Part shown: in pieces, positions 35,678-48,403 of the stretch
How the letters are laid out: every line of letters starts with the position of its first letter
Numbering within the stretch: the first letter of the stretch is position 1
DNA from: Sambucus nigra
Lineage: Eukaryota; Streptophyta; Magnoliopsida; Dipsacales; Adoxaceae
NCBI GenBank assembly: GCA_949130495.1
Contig: OX422215.1
Coordinates: 67,347,244 to 67,411,243, forward strand
Reading direction: 5' to 3'
DNA length: 64,000 nt
The notes under the pieces: model-generated
Databases searched by the model: none
Told to the model about the DNA's origin: nothing
The model's input: only the letters and a program-made list of their open reading frames with translations
Position numbers and translations under genes: made by a program

Positions 35678-35690
35678 TGCTCTGATACCA
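35678..35690 (-). promoter_or_regulatory. tRNA-Met primer-binding site of the Tekay-type element
   Basis: TGGTATCAGAGCA on the - strand, 2 bp from the LTR end at 35693. Complementary to initiator tRNA-Met, as in chromoviruses. Confidence 0.85.
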
Positions 35691-35692
35691 TC

Positions 35693-37003
35693 TGTGACAC
35701 CCCGCCTAATAAAATACCAGTGATCAGTCCTATATAAAATTAAACAGGAATCTCATTTGGTTCATTCTTAGCATCACTGTCGAAACTTTTTAAAACATAC
35801 TAAACACCTAGTATTGAAAAAGAAATAGTGCCAAATTTTATCTTTTTATCATACAATAACAACAACATGTGGATGAATATAAATTAAACCATTCACACAA
35901 TCACTGAGTCAAATAGTACTGAAAATGAATAAATACAATCCTTGTCGAATAAATCATCAAATACAAAACCCAAGTCCAAAAATATAAACTACTAGAATAA
36001 TAAACTGAGTACATCATCTGACTGAAACAAGTGAAATAACTAGGGAGACATGACCAAAACAAATACTGATTGTATCCTACTTTAAGAATGAAATATCTGA
36101 AGCGGCTAAGTCCAAATCCTGCAACATCCACATATGCCACAGCTGTGTAACCCTGGAATAGAAACAAGTCTGGCGTTCCTGTGGCTGGATACCTAAACGG
36201 CTTTAAAAATATTTTATAGTAAGGGTTAGAACCCAATACATTTTTAAAATATTTAGCAAGTGAATAAAATGCGGCAATTAAAATGTATAAATGCTCTTGA
36301 TATTTACGCTAGTATCTTACTCCCCTTGAGGACCTACTTATCCCTCAACTATTGTGCACACCTAACGCTTTTATTCATAACCTACCTAGTCATCTACACG
36401 TAACTAGTCCTTGTCATAACTCCTGCCTGTCACACTACTCTAGCCCGAGTATGTTTAATATATAATTCATAAGTTATTTATCACATTTACTTAACTAGTC
36501 ATTTTCCATTTTAAAACCATATAACATTCTCACAAGTTATATATAACAATACAGTTCACTTCATGTATTTTACCCGTATATAATTATCTGCACCATATAT
36601 TATACGTATTATCATATTACAATATTCACACACATGTCGTAGATATATAGCCATCCTCCCGAGTAGACACTCACAGGATGTTCTCTAAAATGTTATCACC
36701 CCAAGTATACTCATCCACCCGGCCACCCCCGACTCGGTTAGCTTTCCGAATCAGTGAAAAATAAATAAATGTAACGGAGGTGGCTATAGATCCTTCACCA
36801 AAAGTGAAACCGAATCATACGCCAAAGCAGTTCACCCCTGAGAATAGATCACATAATAAAATCCTGGACGACTGTGACCTCGGGATTATACTCGCCCTGC
36901 TCCTCAAGCCAGGGGATTCACCCACATCGCGTAACCTCCTGTGATAGCATTGGAGGGGTATGTATTCCTATAAATATTATTCGCATCAATATTTATAAAG
37001 CAC

Positions 37004-37068
<65 letters not shown>

Positions 37069-38714
37069 TACACAATCACCTCATATATATATTTAAATAA
37101 TCCCGACTACTTCGTGCACAATTACCGTAACACTAGCCTAATATACCGACTTGTACTTTAAATAAATTCCACATTTATTTATTTATCATTCAAGTTGTGT
37201 CACCCAACTAAAATACCCAGACTCACTCCTTCGGTCCGAAATTCGATCTCTTAGAATTTATTCCTCAAAATACCATTATTCCGGTTAACACCCTTTTTAT
37301 TTTGAATATTTCATAATTTATTATATAGCCCTATAATAAATTAACCCGGTCAATCCATGCCTAAGCACTCGTAGCACTATCCCCAAAATATCCGAGCTAA
37401 ATCTCCGATTGTAAACTTTTAATTAACTATGCACTAATTAATTTATTACTTTGATGTCCCTCAACCAATAAATCCGGACTCACTCACTTGGCCCGAAAAT
37501 ATAATTCAGAATTTATGATCCAAGATTATTCTTAATAAGTTTGGCATATTTATTAATCTAAGGTTTCCAAATTACTCAAATTTCAACCTTAATTTCCCTT
37601 ATGTAATATCTCACTAATTGTCCCAAAAGAAATTTCCACCCAAACCAAGTCACAAATATTAGACCATAATTATAGCCCCTTAAAATAAGCAATAAAACCA
37701 AAGCAGTAGGGAGGAGGAACGACGGCTGGATTCATCACGTCATTCAAATGGCTCATTTGAACGATGGCGGTTGTCACTCAAATCGGGCCCAGGTCGTTCG
37801 AACGACCATGGGTTCCCTCCTCCTCCTTCGTCAACCAGAGCATTACACCATTAACGAGATATTCAATCCTTATGCCTAGATTTCTCCATATAAAACCCTT
37901 GAAAAATTACACCAAACCTATAATCTCAAGACCCCCAATCTTAATGAAGACACCCACACAGGTTAATCAATCAAATTCCCAAATCCTTTACAATTCATAG
38001 ATCTAAATTGTTTGGAACCCAAATTAGATATCAAACCAACCCAAAAATCATATGTTCTTATCACACCCACTATGATATGAAGTGAAATCTGCAATTAATT
38101 TAAATGTAAGTTGAATCACTTGCCTTAGGGTTCGTAAGGTCTTAATCCGTTGGTGTAGATGATGATTTGATGAAGAACAAACACATTTGTTCTTGATTTT
38201 GGCTCCCATGGTTTCTCCAATTTCTCCATCTTTTCTCCTCTACATACTTAGGTTTTCTAATATGAGTTGTGGCTGCCACACCCTCTCACTTTTAGGGTTT
38301 AATAAGCCAATCCCATTTTTAGGCTTGTGGGCCTTATCGAAATGGCCCAAACACTCCCATGTGGGCGTGGTTATGCTTAAAAACGTCCTGGGACCCATTT
38401 ACCACCCACGGGTACTCTTTTCCGACTATCTCGGCCTATTTGGAATTAACCGTGTACTCAGAATTGTCATCTGAATTATTTTACTAAAAGTCCTTATCTC
38501 GACCCAATATAGTCTATATCCGACTCACAGTTGAGATAAATTATGCCACGTCGTTATCACTCATTAAGACGTAAATAAATTATTACTATTCACTTAGTAA
38601 TTAATTCCATAAATATTAGCCATTTATTCTCCAGATTAATATTTAAATAAATACTAATACTAAAATTAGCCGAATTAATTAAATATTAAATGCACAGAAG
38701 TACGAGGTGTTACA
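35693..38714 (-). repeat. Tekay-type 5' LTR (right copy)
   Basis: 3022 bp, TGTGACACCCC...GTGTTACA, collinear with 14300-17385, followed by the target duplication tacga. Confidence 0.9.
37008..37068. repeat. (TA)n microsatellite in Tekay-type LTR
   Basis: About 30 TA units at the position homologous to the run at 15603-15672. Confidence 0.9.
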
Positions 38715-38719
38715 TACGA

Positions 38720-41285
38720 TATCCGGATGTTAAAGTATTTCTTCCATTTCCATCTTTCTAATCATTCCATTTTTAGTTAATTTGGAAATATAACACAAAT
38801 TGTTGACAATTTTTTTTGTAAATATTGGGGCAAATTTTGTCGTACGACAAATTTTTATGAATATCAGATGAGTTAGTGTAGAATGTTAGGTTTATGGTGG
38901 GAATTATTAAAAAATTTCAAAGCAGGGTATAGACTGGTTAATTTATGGTGTAGAAAAAATAAATTGTTTCAATCAAATTACAGTAATTATTTGATTCAAT
39001 TTATCTTAGTGGACTGAAACATGTTGAATGTGTTAATTTGTTGGTTGAAGATGGAAGTGAATTGTCGTGGGAGGAAGATGGGTTTTTTTAACAGAGAAGG
39101 ACTAGTCGTTATTCTGACCGTTATAGTTGATACGAACAATAGTAGTTTGCATCAACTATCAACACTGCAAATCAACTATTTCTCAAAAATAAAAAAGGTT
39201 CCAGATGAGGTAAATTTACCTTTCCGAAGCTTCCACCATTATGGATGTACTTCGTCCATTTCAAATCAGTTTAACTCACTTTCTTCACAATGGGAAGATC
39301 TGAGTTTCTTGTTTGATTGACATGATTTTTTTTTTATGAAAAATAGTTATTTGGACTCATGTTTTCTCTTGTAGTACTTTGACTGCAAACACTTTATATA
39401 AGAATAACCACTATTTAAGCAACAAGTGCTCCATCTCAAAGCTCATTTTTATGAAATTTTTTTCTTATTCACCCACCAAAAAATTGATTTTCATGAAAAA
39501 TAGAAAAGTAAGACCAAAAACTCATATATTTTTTCGCTCATTTTCCAATTTCTCGTCCAAATAAACTATTTTTCACGCATTTTTCATGTTTTAAATCAAA
39601 CACACCCTATGGTTTAAATTTGTGGGAAAAAATACCCGATTGTGAGAAATATTACTATTTGATCATTTTACTTTTTGTTTTCAAACCGAGAATAGTGGTA
39701 TGGCTCAACTTCAAATGGGTACCATTCTCATGTTTAGTTTTCAGATGCGCAATAGTTATCGTGTGAAACGATGGGCTTTATTTGTGGAATTGTTAAGTGT
39801 CTCCTAATTTTAGGCCGAGTTTAATAACAAAGTTGAAAAATAATTGAAAATTAGTTAATTTTCACAAGATGCAAAATGAGTGAAAAAAATAGTTCTAATA
39901 TGGTCTTGTTTTAGGAGTTTTTCATGAAAATCAATTATTTAGGATTTGTGCAAAAAATGGAACCCTTTTCACATTTATAATTATTATTTCATGGAAAATG
40001 ATAAAATTATGAAACACTTTTCACATTTATAACCATTTTTTTATAAACTGTATTTAAAATTAAGCAATGCAAAAGTAAAAAAAAAATAATTAAAATAACT
40101 ATTTTCATTGAAAAATAATTTCATATCAATTAACGAATTGATACCCCCATTCAACTATGACCCTATTGTGAATGGCCTTAGCTGTGGGTAAAAAAGAATC
40201 CAAGAAAATTAATGTCATCAAATAAACTCCAAAATAGATTAATATATTCCATATATTGTGGCAAATGTGAGTTGTCAAACAGGCGTGTGCATTAAGAGAG
40301 TTTAACCATGTGATTAAAAGAGTGATTCGAATATCCAAAAAAGATAAATTTAAAATAATATTTAGTATTTTTCATTGTGTTCTTGTGAGAATCGAAGGTA
40401 AACCCCAAATCTAAAAAACCAACTCCAATAATTTTATAAGGGGGAAGCACTATATATTGAAATAGGTACAGCCTAATTTTTGTTGATAGGATGCTGTCTA
40501 TTGGTGGGCTAACATAAATCAGTACAAAGTCGGTACATTAAGATCTCTCTTGTTATTCATAACTGAATAATAGATGATTGTACCATAATATCTGGGGGTG
40601 GTGCTGTCGTCTATTAGTAATCACATAATAATAAATTAGTTAATGTGCAAAAGGCCACTAAATTAGGATAGAATACGTATTATTCTTCCAGAAAATTACA
40701 AAAAGATTCACAACTAGAGTTCTTTAAAAAAAAAACGTCTCCAAATATTTTTTTTTTTATCAATTCACAATTTAGGATCAATTGAAAAATCTTCTTCTCG
40801 TACAAGTGGTTCTCGTTAGAAACATTTGAAGAAAAAAATGACAAAAGTTTGCAAATTAGTCATAATTTTTAGATCACTTTGATATATCTTTTATGGATAG
40901 ACTTTTTGAATAAAAACATGCTATGTAAAAATTATTTTGACATTGACCCTTAATTTTGAAAGTTTCAATGCCTTAATTTTAGGGTCAATTATTAAATAGT
41001 TCCTACTATAAATATATATTTTTTAAAAAGGACACATATTTTTAGTTTAATCCATTTAGTCCCTCAAGCACTCAATATCCTCTTATTTTTAGAGGTCCGC
41101 GCCAGCGGCATTCCCTCTCCAAAATATGTGGCAAAGGACTTTTTGAGGCAAAATAAAAAAGTTTGTACTAAATGGGTATTAAAAAATGTCCGAGGGACTA
41201 TTTGGTATATGCCCCATAATTTTATTATTGAAACAACAATTTTTACAATTGAATGACATATGATTGTCACATATAAGTGTATGCC
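38720..41285. other. AT-rich intergenic DNA
   Basis: No convincing ORF or RNA gene. A weak inverted-repeat pair (AGCACTATATATTGAAATAGGTACA near 40448 and its diverged complement near 40600) hints at an old MITE. Confidence 0.4.
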
Positions 41286-41296
41286 ATGTGAAAGTA

Positions 41297-41443
41297 AGGG
41301 TGACAATTCGGATTAGTCGTGTTAATTTTCATTTGAGTATAAGTTTTGATTACTCTTAAATCTATACAAGTTAATCGTGTCATGTTCGGATCATTTTGAG
41401 TTATTACCATAAACGGGTTCTCGTGTCAAAAATTGTCAGCCCT
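41297..41443. mobile_element. 147-bp MITE with 11-bp target duplication
   Basis: Terminal inverted repeats AGGGTGACAATT and AGGGCTGACAATT (right end read on the - strand) bound 147 bp. The element is flanked by a perfect direct repeat atgtgaaagta at 41286-41296 and 41444-41454. A 9-11 bp duplication is typical of Mutator-like elements. No coding capacity. Confidence 0.85.
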
Positions 41444-41901
41444 ATGTGAAAGTAATCATCTATTTACTCAATAAGGAAAATGAAGAAATACGGATAAGGA
41501 AGATCGTACAAATCGGACAACTTTCACCCATGAATGATTATAGTTGTCTTTTACTAATTTATTTTATTTAAATTTCTTAAAGATGTTGGTGCCTATTATA
41601 TTTTGGTTTAGATAATAGTTATCCTCTATAAAAATATTCTATTTGAATTTTATTTCGACTTATTTTTAAATTAATAAAAAGTATAATATCGCCACAACAA
41701 ATTGCATTGTGCCATTCGTTGTAAATACAAAATATTGAATTAGAATTTATTTTTAAAAAAAATGGAGGGATTTTTGTTAAATACACTTTAAATTTATGAG
41801 AAAATTTTAAAACGAGAGAATTTTATGGCAGATTAAGTAACACACTTCAAGGAACATTATTAATAACATTTAACTAGTCTATGTAGTCATGTTGTATTAT
41901 T

Positions 41902-42271
41902 TAGGGTTAATTATATTTTGATTCCTCAAACTTTATTATATATTTTATTTTACCACTCATATTTTTATTTTTTATATTAAACCCTCTAAACTTTTTAAAA
42001 CGGATCAAATTACCCTCCAAACCTTAACGTTGTTTAGTATTAAGTGAAGAAGTGGTCGAGCATGACACATAAAAGAATTTTTTTTACAAAAATACACGCA
42101 CGTGTCACACACATGACTAATTTTCAATCCAAAACTTAACTCCATTAGAGTTTATAGGTAAATTGATGTGTTTTTAGAGTTCAGGGGGTTTAGTGTAAAA
42201 GAAAATAAAAGTAAGGGTGGTAAAATGAAAATTGAAATATAATTGAAGGGGTTAAAGTGTAATTAATCCTA
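41902..42271. mobile_element. MITE with long inverted repeats (~370 bp)
   Basis: Ends TAGGGTTAATTATA and TAGGATTAATTACA (right end read on the - strand). The arms stay imperfectly complementary for over 60 bp (…TTTTACCAC… in both). Target duplication is unclear (tgtattatt versus tgatttaat). Confidence 0.65.
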
Positions 42272-43448
42272 TGATTTAATTACTTAAACTGAGTCCAAAA
42301 AGTTTATCCCCTGAAATTACTCCACACTTGTTTTGTGAAAAAATAACATGTTTCACTTGATTTAGTGGAGATGTGGTGTGGATGATTATTTTATCACACT
42401 CTCAATCATGAAAAGGTGCTTAGAAGTTAACAAAACCATGGGGAAAGAGAGTATGTTCTTTCCAGCCTTTTATAATACTAAATTCTCGTTTGCTTCTCTA
42501 CGTATGCTTCTGAATTATGCAAGAGCAGTTGGATATTGAGACTGTACGTGTTCATCGATCTGGGAAATATAATATTACAATTTTTTTATTTGTTTTTATG
42601 TAGTAAAATAATTGAGCAATAATTCTTAAGACTCTGTAAACGTGATTAATTATTTGAATAGACTGCACTTGTAAGAAGAAAACAAATATTGTCAAACACA
42701 TAATCTAAGTTTAGTTTTGAACTAGAATAAATTCACATATATTTGACCGATCTTTTTAAAATATTAATATAATTCATTTTGAGCTACAGAGGTTCCCTGA
42801 AATGCTAAAATGCCGCAGAAAAAAATTTAGTTCCAATTTTTTTTTCGTTCTACAAGTTTGAACCTCACACGAGGCAAAAGTCTGCTCTCTCTCTATATAC
42901 ACACACACACCATGACTACGTTATCATCATTTTTTTTTATTTAAATAGCTCAATTGATTTTATTTGGGGTATTTAAACATTTCAATGACCTTTTGAAAAA
43001 ATTCGCTCAAAATATTTATAGAAACAGTCATATAATAAACGATATTTTCAAAAATATCGTTATGAGGTGATGTCTTTTTTGCGCGTTCGCTGAAATGTTT
43101 ATATACTTAAAAAAATTCAGATCAAAATATTGTTTTTACTAATTTAAAAAAAATTGGTCTTTAAGAAGATCTTAAGTAGCCCATCCTTACTTGATCTTGT
43201 CGCTATATATATATACTAGCGGATGCCCGTGCCCGAGGGCACGGCGATAAATTTGTCCGCGTGATAAAATCCAGCCCATAATAACCTGACATTTTTTAGA
43301 ATTTTTTTTTTTTTAAAAATTTAAGAAAATATTTTAATAAAAAAATAATAAAATAATAATGTATGTATGTATGCATGCATACATGCAACATATAAAATGC
43401 CATGCATGTTTATCATGCATGAGTTACTATTCATAACACCATTGTCCC

Positions 43449-43524
<76 letters not shown>
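42272..43524. other. Intergenic DNA with microsatellites and a GC hairpin
   Basis: Mostly AT-rich. Near 43217-43250 a GC-rich patch contains the perfect dyad GTGCCCGAGGGCAC within GCGGATGCCCGTGCCCGAG. A (TA)n run at 43454-43508 passes into GATA and GA repeats at the edge of the next MITE. No genes seen. Confidence 0.4.
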
Positions 43525-43539
<15 letters not shown>

Positions 43540-43904
43540 AGGCTCTCCAACATACCATTTTTTTAAAATAGTAAAAAAAATAATTTTGAGATGATATTTT
43601 TTAAATGGACTCATGATATTTCAATGTGCCCCTATAAAAAAAATCAATTGAAAATAATGTATTTTGCTATTTTTAAAAAATAGGTCAAAAAACTATCAGT
43701 TTTTACCCTTTAAAACTGTCAGTTTTTTTACCTATTTTTTAAAAATATCAAAACAAATTATTTTGATCTGAATATTTTTACAGGTGTACATTGAAATATC
43801 ATGAACCCATATAAAAAATATTAACTCAATTTTTTTTTACTATTTTAAAAAAATAGGTATGTTCATAGGTATGTTGGAGAGTCTCTCTCTCTCTCTCTCT
43901 CTCT
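43525..43904. mobile_element. Foldback MITE bounded by (GA)n/(CT)n
   Basis: About 380 bp whose halves are inverted copies of each other. The left arm starts GA-repeat, then CTCTCCAACATACC. The right arm ends GGTATGTTGGAGAG, then CT-repeat. Arms of about 170-185 bp share TTTTTTTAAAATAGTAAAAA and CATGATATTTCAATGT in inverted order. The right arm carries an extra ~12-bp duplication near its outer end. Confidence 0.75.
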
Positions 43905-43917
43905 GTATATATCCATA

Positions 43918-44314
43918 TAATAAGAAGAAGGTCCACCTACATTATGCTCTATACGTCATTCGTACATCATACCCAGTTGTAGGCGCTAAAAAATCTTTTT
44001 GTCCAAATTTTTTATTTGTTCCTTGAAATTAACCTTCCAATAAACCCATGTTCAGAAAATTAGGTCAAAATAAATTTTGTAACTATTTTTAAAAAATTCA
44101 CAAAAAACTGCTCAAAATACTTTATTTATAAGGGTCTCCGCCAGCATTTTTTGTGAATTTTTTAAAAATAGCTATCAAATGTATTTTGACCTAATTTTTT
44201 GAATATGGGTTGATTAGAAGGTTAATTTTAAGAGAGAAATAAAAAAATTGGAGAAAAGCTTTCTTAGGACCTAGAAGTAGGTGTGCTGTATACATCATGA
44301 TATAGGTGAGCCTT

Positions 44315-44321
<7 letters not shown>
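43918..44321. mobile_element. Foldback MITE abutting (TA)n
   Basis: About 400 bp, arms of about 185 bp. Left starts ATAATAAGAAGAAGGTCCACCTA; right ends TAGGTGAGCCTTCCTTAT. Inner parts share AATTAGGTCAAAATA and CTATTTTTAAAAAATTCACA in inverted order. The right edge runs into a (TA)n tract at 44319-44366, so the insertion may have been at a TA site. Confidence 0.7.
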
Positions 44322-44366
<45 letters not shown>

Positions 44367-44370
<4 letters not shown>

Positions 44371-44879
44371 ATATGCGTATATGGGAAAACCAAAAAGATA
44401 ATAATAAATTGGAACGACTTATCCGGAGGCTGAGGTATGTGTTAGACACACAATCCTAGGACAGAAATATCTCCCGCACATTAATCAGTGATGATTCGAG
44501 CCTCAGATAACTATTCCCAGGATTCAATAGCACAATTCATCCGATTGAAGCACTCAATGGATGACTTTAAAATCACAAGAGATTATGCGCAGAATTGGAG
44601 TATGAACAATAACGTTTTTTTAGAGAGAGATTGAAAAAAGTGATTTGTGTATCCCTTATATAAAGGGATGCAGAAACCACCCACTCCCGCAAAACGTGGA
44701 TGACCACTTCTCCCACTAAACCACTCCCAACGACTAATTAAGAAAAACGTGTTTTAATTTTAATCATAAAACAATTTTTAATTAATTAAATAAAATGATT
44801 TTTAATATTAATTAAAATTGAATTAAAAAAAATTATTTAAAGACAAAATTAATATTAACTCATTATTAGGACCCACGAC
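44367..44879. other. Unassigned AT-rich DNA
   Basis: No ORF, no matching repeat in the window. Contains GC-richer phrases (44660-44740) that could be an LTR fragment, but no partner is visible. Confidence 0.3.
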
Positions 44880-45035
44880 CCAAGCCCAAATCCCAAGTCT
44901 TGATATATAATATAATAATTATATATCTATTTAGGTATAAATACCCCAAATCCTCTTAAATCCCCTTAGTGGGACTCGAACACATGACCTCCCCTAAAGG
45001 GGACACAAAAGTTATCACTAGGCTACAAAGTCTTA
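44880..45035 (-). mobile_element. Possible tRNA-derived SINE
   Basis: On the - strand TAGCCTAGTGAT (A-box-like, near 45028) is followed about 40 bp later by GTTCGAGTCC (B box, matches GWTCRANNC) near 44975. The spacing and order suit an internal RNA polymerase III promoter. The body then becomes AT-rich. I see no clear target duplication, and it could instead be a decayed tRNA-like fragment. Confidence 0.4.
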
Positions 45036-45990
45036 TTGTCAGAATATCATTCACACCAATAATTATATACACACACGACATATATATATATATATGTCTG
45101 TGTGGGGGGGTGTCTATTTTGATATGGTTTAGCAAAAAATGAAAATGCTTTTGTAATCGTTTTAGTTCATGACGAATGAAATTCACACCCACTAAAAAAC
45201 GAGCATGCATTGTCATGATTTTAAATTGTGACAAATAAATTTATCACGGATTTAAATATAAGGATCATGGCCATAAGGGCTGACCCATGAGTGTGGTGGT
45301 CTTAGTCACTTAATTTAATTTAGCCATTGCCTCGTGAAAAATAAAAAAAATATATAAAATAGAAAAATATCATCCAAGTGAATACTTAGAAAGAATATAG
45401 TGGGAGTTGAACCAAATTTCCCCCAACTCAGGAAAATTAGTTCCAGTATACCTTATCGTACAACATAATTAGTAATAGAAATCTCCACTTCAAATGTATG
45501 TAAATACACTTAATTTAAAATTTATGTAGAGGACATGGTTGTCAATAATTGTTTTAAAAAGAAAAGCCATGAATGCATCAAACCAAAAGGTCAGTTTATT
45601 TTTTAAAAAAAGTTAAAAATAATTGCATCAACAACTACTCCAAAATTAATGTCGTAGTTGTTAAGGTTTCGTCCAACTTTTGACTCATTTTATTAGGGGC
45701 GATTGAGTTTATAGTTTATTTTTGTGGGGCCGATTAAGTTTATAGTTGATCACATTGGGGCGGATGGAGTTTAGAGTTTTCGATTTGGGTTGTTGTGTTT
45801 GTACTTCTTCTTTACTTAACATGAAAGAAAAATGATATATGCACGTAGTTTTGTACAAATTAAAGGTTTATCCACAAACCTAGACGAAAAAAACTGGTTG
45901 CATATCTACAAGTGAAGCTTTGTGGATAAAACTTGAAGCAACAAACCCGAATAGAAAGCCTTGTTTGGGGAGGAGGGATTAAAAAATACT
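45036..45990. other. AT-rich intergenic DNA, LINE 3' flank
   Basis: No ORFs. Near 45410 the - strand reads GGTTCAACTCCC, a second B-box-like string without a convincing A box. The right part is probably the 3' untranslated region of the LINE that follows. Confidence 0.3.
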
Positions 45991-47560
45991 TGAAGCAACA
46001 ACAAAAATACAATCCATCAACGGATTAGTAGTAGCCATTTTAGCCAATATATCAGCGGCAGTATTGGCCTCACAGTAACAAAAAGAAACCCACACCTTGC
46101 ATAAAAGTTGAATTGTACAGAAGGAATCCTTTTCCACATGAATATTATCGATAACTTTAACAAGAGCAAAGCTTCTCTAATGGCCCACAACTCAACAATA
46201 TCATTAGTGGCACCCCTATAAATTTAGCAAAACTTCCTATAAAAATGCCGTGTTTAATACAAATAATTCCTCCAATACCTGTTGAATTGTTATATTTTAT
46301 AAAATAATTGTCAAAGTTTATTTAAAAATCAGCAAAGTAAGGAGTCCATTTGAATTGATAAACTGCGAAGGGTGGTGTTATTAAAAATGGCATCATTTTG
46401 CATATTCCAAAAATGCAGGCAAAACATATTGTTGTAAAATTTTGTGAGCCATTCGCTCCTGTATTTTTAGCAAGTTGGGGCAAAATATTTAAAACAGGAG
46501 TAGGAAATTTTATGTCCAAAGTCGAGATAATGGTCCAAATAGTAGTGTAACCATTACAATATGAGTATTAGAGTCCGGTTGGGAACATAAAGTTCAACTA
46601 GAATTTGGCAAAATGTGTTTTTTTACAAAGAACGTCAGCCGTAGGAAGGCCGTTATGCGCAAGAAACCATATGAAAGGTTTAATTTTAGGGAGCAAGGTA
46701 GCTGCCAAACTTTAACCACGACAATTGTGGGAGATTTGGATGCTAGGTCTTATTGAATAACCAGTTATAAGTGGACTTGATAGAGAAAAAAAACCTACTT
46801 TGTTTGAAGTCAAAAAATGGGTATCTAATCTGTTGGGTGAGTGAAAAGGGATAGTCTTAATGTGGTGTATAATCTTTGGGGGAACAAATTGAATTAAAGC
46901 CTCGATATTCAATTGAGAATTGTCACGATTTGTAAAGGAGGATACTAAAGGTAAAACATAGTGTGATTATTAGTACATACAACTTGGTTAAGACTAGAAT
47001 TCGTAAGCCAATGGTCTTTCCAAAAGCTTAAATTTCCCTCACCTAATAGCGGAATAACATTACAAATATTACTCCAAACACAAGAGTTTATATTTTTTAA
47101 AGAAGCACTGAAAAGAGATGAATTAGAAAAATACTTGCTTTCATTAGTTGAACCCAAAGGGGATTTTTATTTGTGAGTAGATTCCAAACCAATTTAATTG
47201 AAGAAATTTATTTAAAACTTCAAGATTTTTAATTCCCACCCATCAACCCCCACCCCACCCCCCAAAAAATAAATTAGAACAAGCTATATTATTCCAACTA
47301 ATAGCAGATTTCATTTTTAAAAAGTGGACCCCCTCTAAAAAATATATTTTATTTTTGAGGGGTATTCTTGAAGAAGGGTTTTCGAAATTTGAAAAGAAGA
47401 CATGTTATACGAAAGGAAGAGTTGAAAGGACGAAGTTAATAAGAACCCTAGTCGGGTAAGAGAAAAAATTATTACACCAAATATTAACTCCTTTTTAAAG
47501 ATTTAACATTAGATCCTGAAAAATACTTTTAATAGTCCTTTCATTAATGAGAGGAACCCC
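45991..47560 (-). mobile_element. LINE (L1-type) 3' fragment
   Basis: Read on the - strand, 47300-46945 shows the region after the reverse transcriptase: ISWNNIACSNLFFGG, a GxxIKNLEVLNKFLQLN-like phrase and GEGNLSFWKDHWL, matching the zf-RVT segment of plant LINEs. About 46200-46000 shows an RNase H-like end (VELWAIREALLLLK, then EANTAADILAKMA in another frame). Frames shift repeatedly, so it is a pseudogene. The 5' part, including the RT core, is absent; the CACTA element starts at 47612, just beyond the recognisable part. Confidence 0.6.
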
Positions 47561-47611
47561 TATATAGAAACCTATGTCTATAACCCCAGTGCTAGTAGTA
47601 AAGCCTACTAT

Positions 47612-47880
47612 CACTACACCAAATCTGTCAATTTGTCAAGGCCATTGACCTTGACAAATCCAACTTGTCAAGGTCAATGACCGTGACATTTCGAGGCGAG
47701 ACAACTTTCTTTGTCACGGTCGTGTCACGGTCATTGACCTTGACACAAAACTCGCGTTTTGTGTCACGATCGTGTCGCGGTCAATGACCGTGACACGTTT
47801 GTCACGGTTATAAACCGTGACAAAGCCGTGACCCTTTTTAAAAAAATTATCACGGTCAATGACCGTGACAATTCTGGGCA
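47612..47880. repeat. CACTA left terminus and subterminal repeats
   Basis: Several copies, in both orientations, of a palindromic unit of the form TTGTCACGGTCATTGACCGTGACAA (shown here in part: GTCACGGTCATTGACC). In En/Spm such repeats are binding sites of the accessory transposase protein. Confidence 0.85.
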
Positions 47881-48403
47881 GAATTTAAAAAAAATCTGCT
47901 GGGCAGTATGGCCACTGCCACTGCCCAGCAGTATATTTGTACATGTTATAGCAACTTTGTACTTGTTCCAAACATCATATATCCGAACAAACTAAAGATA
48001 ATGCAAATATATATTCAAATAAGAAACTATTTAAAAAGAAACAACATCACCATCATTTTATCTCAAATCTACAAACTATTTGCATGGAAAATAGATTTTG
48101 TACCGCGACGCTCGGGAACACCTCCTTATCCTTCCCTTCTCGTCCGAATAGCCACATAAGTATAGAGCATATGTGGCCTACCCTTAGGGCCACTCCCTGT
48201 CCCTTGAATTGAAATAAAGTAAAATTAGTATCCGCCCCTCAAATATAGATAAATATAAATCGTAATTGAAATCGAAATCGAAATTGACATATAAATATAA
48301 ATACATTACCTGTAGTGTCACTCAAACAGCTAACTTGAGCTCATATGGCACCTCCTTCCAACTAATGTACCCCGGGCAATCGTGTCAATTATAATTCTCT
48401 TCA

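Larger units (their letters stand above)
14300..38714 (-). mobile_element. Tekay/Del-type Gypsy retrotransposon with nested insertions
   Basis: Two ~3-kb LTRs in direct orientation (14300-17385 and 35693-38714), both starting TGTGACACCCC and ending GTGTTACA. They are flanked by near-matching 5-bp target duplications, tatga (14295-14299) and tacga (38715-38719). The orientation is minus: the complement of the polypurine tract follows the left LTR and a tRNA-Met primer site borders the right LTR. The internal region is split by a Copia element at 19328-33645, leaving about 1.9 kb of degraded 3' pol and about 2 kb of 5' gag-type sequence. LTR terminal sequences and the 3' end of pol fit the chromovirus lineage Tekay/Del. 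LTR divergence is about 12% over the first ~290 bases by eye, so the insertion is old. Confidence 0.9.

Noticed and set aside
39021..39320. 99-codon + strand ORF as a host gene
   Set aside because: No recognisable domain, AT-rich surroundings, no promoter or splice signals that make a gene model.
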